64,000 bases of DNA from Coriaria nepalensis (lineage: Eukaryota > Streptophyta > Magnoliopsida > Cucurbitales > Coriariaceae): the NCBI GenBank assembly GCA_027186245.1, contig CP114481.1:21359501-21423500 (forward strand). The letters run 5' to 3'. The translations under genes were made by a program, and so were the position numbers. The stretch's first letter is position 1. Every line of letters begins with the position of its first letter. Of this stretch, positions 53,277 through 63,057 are shown piece by piece. The notes beneath the pieces are model-generated. The model made no database searches. It was not told where the DNA came from and saw only the letters and a list, made by a program, of their open reading frames with translations.

Positions 53277-53831
53277 AATCTACTAAAGACAACAATGCAT
53301 TATTTTAGCATTAAAAAGCATATCACTCAGCTTTTCAATAATTAAATTGTTTGAAGACACTTCGAACCAATTCTATTTTTGAACATAGAATACGACTTTC
53401 ATTCATAACTTGCACTTGATCTATTGAAGGCAACTATTCATTTTTTTAACCATAAAGTCATATTATTGCGTCTCTTTTAGTCACCAAATCTTTCTGAATC
53501 ACTCCGAACGAAATTCGGCCTTTAAACACGACTTTCATGCATAACTTGCACTTGATCTATTGAAGGCAACTATTCATTTTTTTAGCCTTAAAGTCATATT
53601 ATTGTGTCTCTTTTAGTCATTAAATCTTTCTGAATCAGTCCGAACAAAATTCGGCCTTTAAACATGACTTTCGTGCATAACTTGCAGTTGATCTATTGAA
53701 GGCAACAATGCATTTGTTTAGCCTTAAAGTCATGTCACTGAGTCTGTTCTAGTCATTAAATCATTCTAAATTAATTCGAACGAATTCTATTTTCGCTCTT
53801 CAAACATTATTTTCTTACATAACTTGCAATT
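53277..53831 (+). repeat. Four-monomer unit (555 bp) with a B/A hybrid
   Basis: The normal A-B-C order is replaced by A (53,277-53,417), B/A hybrid (53,418-53,553, 136 bp), B (53,554-53,689), C (53,690-53,831). The hybrid begins as a B of the AACCATAAAG / TCACCAAATC type and switches within the shared CACGACTTTC to the ending CATGCATAACTTGCACTT, which belongs to A. The next monomer is then B again, of the different TTGTGTCTC type. The switch lies in a segment that A and B share, as expected for unequal exchange between non-equivalent monomers. It is the only four-monomer unit in the window. Confidence 0.92.
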
Positions 53832-55511
53832 AATCTACCGAAGACAACAATGCATTATTTTAGCATTAAAAAGCATATCACTCAGTCTTTTCAATCATTA
53901 AATTGTTTGAAGGCACTTCGAACCAATTTTATTTTTGAATTTAGAACACGCCTTTCATGCATAACTTGCACTTGATCTATTGAAGGCAACTATTCATTTT
54001 TTTAGCCTTAAAGTCATATTATTGCGTCTCTTTTAGTCATTAAATCTTTCTGACTCAGTCCGAATGAAATTTGGCCTTTAAACATGAATGTCGTGCATAA
54101 CTTGCAGTTGATCTATTGAAGGCAACAATGCATTTGTTTAGCCTTAAAGTCATGTCACTGAGTCTGTTCTGGTCATTAAATCATTCTAAATTAATTCGAA
54201 CGAATTCTATTTTCGCCCTTTAAACATTATTTTCTTACATAGCTTGCAATTAATCTACTAAAGACAACAATGCATTATTTTAGCATTAAAAAGCATATCA
54301 CTCAGCTTTTCAATAATTAAATTGTTTGAAGGCACTTCGAACCAATTCTATTTTTGAATTTAGAATACGACTTTCATTCATAACTTGCACTTGATCTATT
54401 GAAGGCAACTATTCATTTTTTTAACCATAAAGTCATATTATTGCGTCTCTTTTAGTCACCAAATCTTTCTGAATCACTTCGAACGAAATTCGGCCTTTAA
54501 ACACGACTTTCGTGCATAACTTGCAGTTGATCTATTGAAGGCAACAATGCATTTGTTTAGCCTTAAAGTCATGTCACCGAGTCTGTTCTAGTCATTAAAT
54601 CATTCTAAATTAATTCGAACGAATTCTATTTTCGCCCTTCAAACATTATTTTCTTACATAACTTGCAATTAATCTACTAAAGACAACAATGCATTATTTT
54701 AGCATTAAAAAGCATATCACTCCGTCTTTTCAATCATTAAATTGTTTGAAGGCACTTCGAACCAATTCTATTTTTGAATTTAGAACACGACTTTCATGCA
54801 TAACTTGCACTTGATCTATTGAAAGAAACTATTCATTTTTTTTAGCCTTAAAGTCATATTATTGCATCTCTTTTAGTCATTAAATCTTTTTGAATCAGTC
54901 CGAACGAAATTCGGCCTTTAAACATGACTTTCGTGCATAACTTGCAGTTGATCTATTGAAGGCAACAATGCATTTGTTTAGCCTTAAAGTCATGTCACTG
55001 AGTCTGTTCTAGTCATTAGATCATTCTAAATTAATTCGAACGAATTCTATTTTCGCCCTTCAAACAGTATTTTCTTACATAACTTGCAATTAATCTACTG
55101 AAGACAACAATGCATTATATTAGCATTAAAAAGCATATCACTCAGTCTTTTCAATCATTAAACTGTTTGAAGGCACTTCAAACCAGTACTATTTTTTAAT
55201 TTAGAACACGACTTTCATGCATAACTTGCACTTGATCTATTAAAGGCAACTATTCATTTTTTTAGCCTTAAAGTCATAGTATTGTGTCTCTTTTAGTCAT
55301 TAAATCTTTCTGAATCAGTCCGAACAAAATTCGGCCTTTAAACATGACTTTCGTGCATAACTTGCAGTTGATCTATTGAAGGCAACAATGCATTTGTTTA
55401 GCCTTAAAGTCATGTCACTGAGTCTGTTCTAGTCATTAAATCATTCTAAATTAATTCGAACGAATTCTATTTTCGCTCTTCAAACATTATTTTCTTACAT
55501 AACTTGCAATT

Positions 55512-56960
55512 AATCTACCGAAGACAACAATGCATTATTTTAGCATTAAAAAGCATATCACTCAGTCTTTTCAATCATTAAATTGTTTGAAGGCACTTCG
55601 AACCAATTTTATTTTTGAATTTAGAACACGACTTTCATGCATAACTTGCACTTGATCTATTGAAGGCAACTATTCATTTTTTTAGCCTTAAAGTCATATT
55701 ATTGCGTCTCTTTTAGTCATTAAATCTTTCTGACTCAGTCCGAATGAAATTTGGCCTTTAAACATGAATTTCGTGCATAACTTGCAGTTGATCTATTGAA
55801 TGCAACAATGCATTTGTTTAGCCTTAAAGTCATGTCACTGAGTCTGTTCTGGTCATTAAATCATTCTAAATTAATTCGAACGAATTCTATTTTCGCCCTT
55901 TAAACATTATTTTCTTACATAGCTTGCAATTAATCTACTAAAGACAACAATGCATTATTTTAGCATTAAAAAGCATATCACTCAGCTTTTCAATAATTAA
56001 ATTGTTTGAAGGCACTTCGAACCAATTCTATTTTTGAATTTAGAATACGACTTTCATTCATAACTTGCACTTGATCTATTGAAGGCAACTATTCATTTTT
56101 TTAACCATAAAGTCATATTATTGCGTCTCTTTTAGTCACCAAATCTTTCTGAATCACTTCGAACGAAATTCGACCTTTAAACACGACTTTCGTGCATAAC
56201 TTGCAGTTGATCTATTGAAGGCAACAATGCATTTGTTTAGCCTTAAAGTCATGTCACCGAGTCTGTTCTAGTCATTAAATCATTCTAAATTAATTCGAAC
56301 GAATTCTATTTTCGCCCTTCAAACATTATTTTCTTACATAACTTGCAATTAATCTACTAAAGACAACAATGCATTATTTTAGCATTAAAAAGCATATCAC
56401 TCAGTCTTTTCAATCATTAAATTGTTTGAAGGCACTTCGAACCAATTCTATTTTTGAATTTAGAACACGACTTTCATGCATAACTTGCACTTGATCTATT
56501 GAAAGAAACTATTCATTTTTTTAGCCTTAAAGTCATATTATTGCGTCTCTTTTAGTCATTAAATCTTTTTGAATCAGTCTGAACGAAATTCGGCCTTTAA
56601 ACATGACTTTCGTGCATAACTTGCAGTTGATCTATTGAAGGCAACAATGCATTTGTTTAGCCTTAAAGTCATGTCACTGAGTCTCTTCTAGTCATTAAAT
56701 GATTCTAAATTAATTCGAACGAATTCTATTTTCGCCCTTCAAACATTATTTTTTTACATAACTTGCAATTAATCTACTGAAGACAACAATGCATTATTTT
56801 AGCATTAAAAAGCATATCACTCATTCTGAGGATCATTAAATTGTTTGAAGGCACTTCGAACCAATTCTATTTTTGAATTTAGAACACGACTTTCATGCAT
56901 AACTTGCACTTGAGCTATTGAAGGCAACTATTCATTTTTTTAACCATAAAGTCATATTAT
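55512..56960 (+). repeat. Segmental copy, 12 units plus one monomer offset (left member)
   Basis: Matches 60,689-62,140 at a constant offset of 5,177 bp. That equals twelve units plus one monomer and is explained by the lone hybrid at 60,547. Shared rare variants in order are CTACCGAAG, CTGACTCAGTCCG, AAATTTGGCC, ATTGAATGCAAC, GTTCTGGTC, ATTCGACC, AAACACGAC, ATTGAAAGAAAC, CAGTCTGAACG, AAATGATTC, TATTTTTTTAC and the distinctive CTCATTCTGAGGATC patch. Confidence 0.85.
56821..56840 (+). repeat. TTCTGAGG patch in monomer A (first of two)
   Basis: In the A monomer starting at 56,771 the usual CTCAGTCTTTTCAATCATT is replaced by CTCATTCTGAGGATCATT. A 9-base stretch becomes an unrelated-looking 8-base stretch, and the bases on both sides are normal. 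Every other A monomer I read has one of the CAGCTTTTC or CAGTCTTTTC forms, or a single substitution of them. A clustered change of this kind is more like a short conversion tract or templated repair than separate point mutations. The second occurrence is at 61,998. Confidence 0.85.
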
Positions 56961-59139
56961 TGCGTCTCTTTTAGTCACCAAATCTTTCTGAATCACTTCG
57001 AACGAAATTCGGCCTTTAAACATGACTTTCGTGCATAACTTGCAGTTGATCTATTGAAGGCAACAATGCATTTGTTTAGCCTTAAAGTCATGTCACCGAG
57101 TCCGTTCTAGTCATTAAATCATTCTAAATTAATTCGAACGAATTCTATTTTCGCCCTTCAAACATTATTTTCTTACATAACTTGGAATTAATCTACTAAA
57201 GACAACAATGCATTATTTTAGCATTAAAATGCATATCACTCCGTCTTTTCAATCATTAAATTGTTTGAAGGCACTTCGAACCAATTCTATTTTTGAATTT
57301 AGAACACGACTTTCATGCATAACTTGCACTTGATCTATTGAAAGAAACTATTCATTTTTTTAGCCTTAAAGTCATATTATTGCATCTCTTTTAGTCATTA
57401 AATCTTTTTGAATCAGTCCGAACGAAATTCGGCCTTTAAACATGACTTTCGTGCATAACTTGCAGTTGATCTATTGAAGGCAACAATGCATTTGTTTAGC
57501 CTTAAAGTCATGTCACTGAGTCTGTTCTAGTCATTAGATCATTCTAAATTAATTCGAACGAATTCTATTTTCGCCCTTCAAACAGTATTTTCTTACATAA
57601 CTTGCAATTAATCTACTGTAGACAACAATGCATTATATTAGCATTAAAAAGCATATCACTCAGTCTTTTCAATCATTAAACTGTTTGAAGGCACTTCAAA
57701 CCAGTACTATTTTTTAATTTAGAACACGACTTTCATGCATAACTTGCACTTGATCTATTTAAGGCAACTATTCATTTTTTTAGCCTTAAAGTCATATTAT
57801 TGTGTCTCTTTTAGTCATTAAATCTTTCTGAATCAGTCCGAACAAAATTCGGCCTTTAAACATGACTTTCGTGCATAACTTGCAGTTGATCTATTGAAGG
57901 CAACAATGCATTTGTTTAGCCTTAAAGTCATGTCACTGAGTCTGTTCTAGTCATTAAATCATTCTAAATTAATTCGAACGAATTCTATTTTCGCTCTTCA
58001 AACATTATTTTCTTACATAACTTGCAATTAATCTACCGAAGACAACAATGCATTATTTTAGCATTAAAAAGCATATCACTCAGTCTTTTCAATCATTAAA
58101 TTGTTTGAAGGCACTTCGAACCAATTTTATTTTTGAATTTAGAACACGACTTTCATGCATAACTTGCACTTGATCTATTGAAGGCAACTATTCATTTTTT
58201 TAGCCTTAAAGTCATATTATTGCGTCTCTTTTAGTCATTAAATCTTTCTGACTCAGTCCGAATGAAATTCGGCCTTTAAACATGAATTTCGTGCATAACT
58301 TGCAGTTGATCTATTGAAGGCAACAATGCATTTGTTTAGCCTTAAAGTCATGTCACTGAGTCTGTTCTGGTCATTAAATCATTCTAAATTAATTCAAACG
58401 AATTCTATTTTCGCCCTTGAAACATTATTTTCTTACATAGCTTGCAATTAATCTACTAAAGACAACAATGCATTATTTTAGCATTAAAAAGCATATCACT
58501 CAGCTTTTCAATAATTAAATTGTTTGAAGGCACTTCGAACCAATTCTATTTTTGAACTTAGAATACGACTTTCATTCATAACTTGCACTTGATCTATTGA
58601 AGGCAACTATTCATTTTTTTAACCATAAAGTCATATTATTGCGTCTCTTTTAGTCACCAAATCTTTCTGAATCACTTCGAACGAAATTCGGCCTTTAAAC
58701 ACGACTTTCGTGCATAGCTTGCAGTTGATCTATTGAAGGCAACAATGCATTTGTTTAGCCTTAAAATCATGTCACCGAGTCTGTTCTAGTCATTAAATCA
58801 TTCTAAATTAATTCGAACGAATTCTATTTTCGCCCTTCAAACATTATTTTCTTACATAACTTGCAATTAATCTACTAAAGACAACAATGCATTATTTTAG
58901 CATTAAAAAGCATATCACTCAGTCTTTTCAATAATTAAATTGTTTGAAGGCACTTCGAACCAATTCTATTTTTGAATTTAGAATACGACTTTCATTCATA
59001 ACTTGCACTTGATCTATTGAAGGCAACTATTCATTTTTTTAACCATAAAGTCATATTATTGCGTCTCTTTTAGTCACCAAATCTTTCTGAATCACTTCGA
59101 ACGAAATTCGGCCTTTAAACATGACTTTCGTGCATAACT

Positions 59140-60080
59140 TGCAGTTGATCTATTGAAGGCAACAATGCATTTGTTTAGCCTTAAAGTCATGTCACTGAGT
59201 CTGTTCTAGTCATTAAATCATTCTAAATTAATTCGAACGAATTCTATTTTCGCCCTTCAAACAGTATTTTCTTACATAACTTGCAATTAATCTACTGAAG
59301 ACAACAATGCATTATATTAGCATTAAAAAGCATATCACTCAGTCTTTTCAATCATTATATTGTTTGAAGGCACTTCGAACCAGTACTATTTTTTAATTTA
59401 GAACACGACTTTCATGCATAACTTGCACTTGATCTATTGAAGGCAAATATTCATTTTTTTAGCCTTAAAGTCATATTATTGCGTCTCTTTTAGTCATTAA
59501 ATCTTTCTAAATCACTTCGAACGAAATTCGGCCTTTAAACATGACTTTCGTGCATAACTTGCAGTTGATCTATTGAAGGCAACAATGCATTTGTTTAGCC
59601 TTAAAGTCATGTCACTGAGTCTCTTCTTGTCATTAAATCATTCTAATTAATTCGAACGAATTCTACTTTCGCCCTTCAAACATTATTTTCTTACATAGCT
59701 TGCAATTAATCTACTAAAGACAACAATGCATTATATTAGCATTAAAAAGCATATCACTCAGTCTTTTCAATCTTTAAATTGTTTGAAGGCACTTCGAACC
59801 AATTCTATTTTTGAATTTAGAACACGACTTTCATGCATAACTTGCACTTGATCTATTGAAGGCAACTATTCATTTTTTTAACCTTAAAGTCATATTATTG
59901 CGTCTCTTTTAGTCACCAAATCTTTCTGAATCACTTCGAACGAAATTCGGCCTTTAAACATGACTTTCGTGCAGAACTTGCAGTTGATCTATTGAAGGCA
60001 ACAATGCATTTGTTTAGCCTTAAAGTCATGTCACTGAGTCTGTTCTAGTCATTAAATCATTCTAAATTAATTCGAACGAA
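59140..60080 (+). repeat. Segmental copy, 9 units plus one monomer offset (left member)
   Basis: Matches 63,058-63,998 at a 3,918-bp offset. Shared rare variants in order are AAACAGTATTTTC, TTATATTAGC, CATTATATTG with CGAACCAGTACT, GGCAAATATTC, CTCTTCTTGTC, a one-base-short ATTCTAATTAATTCG, AATTCTACTTTCG, a second TTATATTAGC, CAATCTTTAAATTG and GTGCAGAACTTG. The offset equals nine units plus the lone hybrid monomer. Confidence 0.82.
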
Positions 60081-60546
60081 TTCTATTTTCGCCCTTCAAA
60101 CGTTATTTTCTTACATAGCTTACAATTAATCTACTAAAGACAACAACGCATTATTTTAGCATTAAAAAGCCTATCACTCAGCTTTTCAATAATTAAATTG
60201 TTTGAAGGCACTTCGAACCAATTCTATTTTTGAATTTAGAACACGACTTTCATGCATAACATGCACTTGAGCAATTGAAGAAAACTATGCATTTTTTTAG
60301 CCTTAAAGTCATATTATTGCGTCTCTTTTAGTCATTAAATCTTTCTAAATCACTTCGAACGAAATTCGGTCTTTAAACATGACTTTCGTGCATAACCTGC
60401 AGTTGATCTATTGAAGGCAACAATGCATTTGTTTTGCCTTAAAGTCATGTCACCGAGTCTCTTCTAGTCATTAAATCATTTGAAATTTATTCGAACGAAT
60501 TCTATTTTCACCCTTCAAACATTATTTTCTTACATAGCTTGCAATT

Positions 60547-60688
60547 AATCTACTAAAGACAACAATGCATTATTTTAGCCTTAAAGTCATGTCACTGAGT
60601 CTGTTCTAGTCATTAAATCATTCGAAATTCATTCGAACGAATTCTATTTTCGCCCTTCAAACATTATTTTCTTACGTAACTTGCAATT
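60547..60688 (+). repeat. Lone A/C hybrid monomer (142 bp) breaking the trimer register
   Basis: This monomer starts as A (AATCTACTAAAGACAACAAT, then GCATTATTTTAG) and at about 60,578 switches to C (CCTTAAAGTCATGTCACTG), ending as C with CTTACGTAACTTGCAATT. It is followed directly by a new A at 60,689. The local order is therefore C, A/C, A, and the register shifts by one monomer. The switch point is the TTTTAG shared by A and C. The C part is of the CGAAATTCATTCG, ACGTAAC type, which is typical of zones I-II and not of the neighbouring right-hand units. Confidence 0.93.
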
Positions 60689-62140
60689 AATCTACCGAAG
60701 ACAAAAATGCATTATTTTAGCATTAAAAAGCATATCACTCAGTCTTTTCAATCATTAAATTGTTTGAAGGCACTTCGAACCAATTTTATTTTTGAATTTA
60801 GAACATGACTTTCATGCATAACTTGCACTTGATCTATTGAAGGCAACTATTCATTTTTTTAGCCTTAAAGTCATATTATTGCGTCTCTTTTAGTCATTAA
60901 ATCTTTCTGACTCAGTCCGAATGAAATTTGGCCTTTAAACATGAATTTCGTGCATAACTTGCAGTTGATCTATTGAATGCAACAATGCATTTGTTTAGCC
61001 TTAAAGTCATGTCACTGAGTCTGTTCTGGTCATTAAATCATTCTAAATTAATTCGAACGAATTCTATTTTCGCCCTTTAAACATTATTTTCTTACATAGC
61101 TTGCAATTAATCTACTAAAGACAACAATGCATTATTTTAGCATTAAAAAGCATATCACTCAGCTTTTCAATAATTAAATTGTTTGAAGGCACTTCGAACC
61201 AATTCTATTTTTGAATTTAGAATACGACTTTCATTCATAACTTGCACTTGATCTATTGAAGGCAACTATTCATTTTTTTAACCATAAAGTCATATTATTG
61301 CGTCTCTTTTAGTCACCAAATCTTTCTGAATCACTTCGAACGAAATTCGACCTTTAAACACGACTTTCGTGCATAACTTGCAGTTGATCTATTGAAGGCA
61401 ACAATGCATTTGTTTAGCCTTAAAGTCATGTCACCGAGTCTGTTCTAGTCATTAAATCATTCTAAATTAATTCGAACGAATTCTATTTTCGCCCTTCAAA
61501 CATTATTTTCTTACATAACTTGCAATTAATCTACTAAAGACAACAATGCATTATTTTAGCATTAAAAAGCATATCACTCAGTCTTTTCAATCATTAAATT
61601 GTTTGAAGGCACTTCGAACCAATTCTATTTTTGAATTTAGAACACGACTTTCATGCATAACTTGCACTTGATCTATTGAAAGAAACTATTCATTTTTTTA
61701 GCCTTAAAGTCATATTATTGCGTCTCTTTTAGTCATTAAATCTTTTTGAATCAGTCTGAACGAAATTCGGCCTTTAAACATGACTTTCGTGCATAACTTG
61801 CAGTTGATCTATTGAAGGCAACAATGCATTTGTTTAGCCTTAAAGTCATGTCACTGAGTCTCTTCTAGTCATTAAATGATTCTAAATTAATTCGAACGAA
61901 TTCTATTTTCGCCCTTCAAACATTATTTTTTTACATAACTTGCAATTAATCTACTGAAGACAACAATGCATTATTTTAGCATTAAAAAGCATATCACTCA
62001 TTCTGAGGATCATTAAATTGTTTGAAGGCACTTCGAACCAATTCTATTTTTGAATTTAGAACACGACTTTCATGCATAACTTGCACTTGAGCTATTGAAG
62101 GCAACTATTCATTTTTTTAACCATAAAGTCATATTATTGC
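60689..62140 (+). repeat. Segmental copy, 12 units plus one monomer offset (right member)
   Basis: Partner of 55,512-56,960. It starts exactly at the A following the lone hybrid monomer, so the hybrid junction is probably also the breakpoint of this copy. Differences seen include GACAAAAATG and GAACATGAC near the left end. The match is lost at about 62,154, where B reads TCATTAAATC against TCACCAAATC in the left copy. Confidence 0.85.
61998..62017 (+). repeat. TTCTGAGG patch in monomer A (second copy)
   Basis: Same clustered replacement as at 56,821, 5,177 bp downstream and inside the 60,689-62,140 segmental copy. It therefore spread by block duplication and did not arise twice. It serves as a clean physical marker for that block. 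Confidence 0.85.
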
Positions 62141-63057
62141 GTCTCTTTTAGTCATTAAATCTTTCTGAATCACTTCGAATGAAATACGGCCTTTAAACAT
62201 GACTTTCGTGCATAACTTGCAGTTGATCTATTGAAGGCAACAATGCATTTGTTTAGCCTTAAAATCATGTCACCGAGTCTGTTCTAGTCATTAAATCATT
62301 CTAAATTAATTCGAACGAATTCTATTTTCGCCCTTCAAACATTATTTTCTTACATAACTTGCAATTAATCTACTAAAGACAACAATGCATTATTTTAGCA
62401 TTAAAAAGCATATCACTCAGTCTTTTCAATAATTAAATTGTTTGAAGGCACTTCGAACCAATTCTATTTTTGAATTTAGAATACGACTTTCATTCATAAC
62501 TTGCACTTGATCTATTGAAGGCAACTATTCATTTTTTTAACCATAAAGTCATATTATTGCGTCTCTTTTAGTCACCAAATCTTTCTGAATCACTTCGAAC
62601 GAAATTCGGCCTTTAAACATGACTTTCGTGCATAACTTGCAGTTGATCTATTGAAGGCAACAATGCATTTGTTTAGCCTTAAAGTCATGTCACCGAGTCT
62701 GTTCTAGTCATTAAATCATTCTAAATTAATTCGAACGAATTCTATTTTCGCCCTTCAAACATTATTTTCTTACATAACTTGCAATTAATCTACTAAAGAC
62801 AACAATGCATTATTTTAGCATTAAAAAGCATATCACTCAGTCTTTTCAATCATTAAATTGTTTGAAGGCACTTCGAACCAATTCTATTTTTGAATTTAGA
62901 ACACGACTTTCATGCATAACTTGCACTTGATCTATTGAAAGAAACTATTCATTTTTTTAGCCTTAAAGTCATATTATTGCGTCTCTTTTAGTCATTAAAT
63001 CTTTTTGAATCAGTCCGAACGAAATTCGGCCTTTAAACATGACTTTCGTGCATAACT

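Noticed and set aside
54837..54845. Lengthened T-run (ATTCATTTTTTTTAG) as an insertion scar or poly-A tail of a retroelement on the minus strand
   Set aside because: It is only one base longer than the normal T-run of monomer B, with no target-site duplication or extra sequence.
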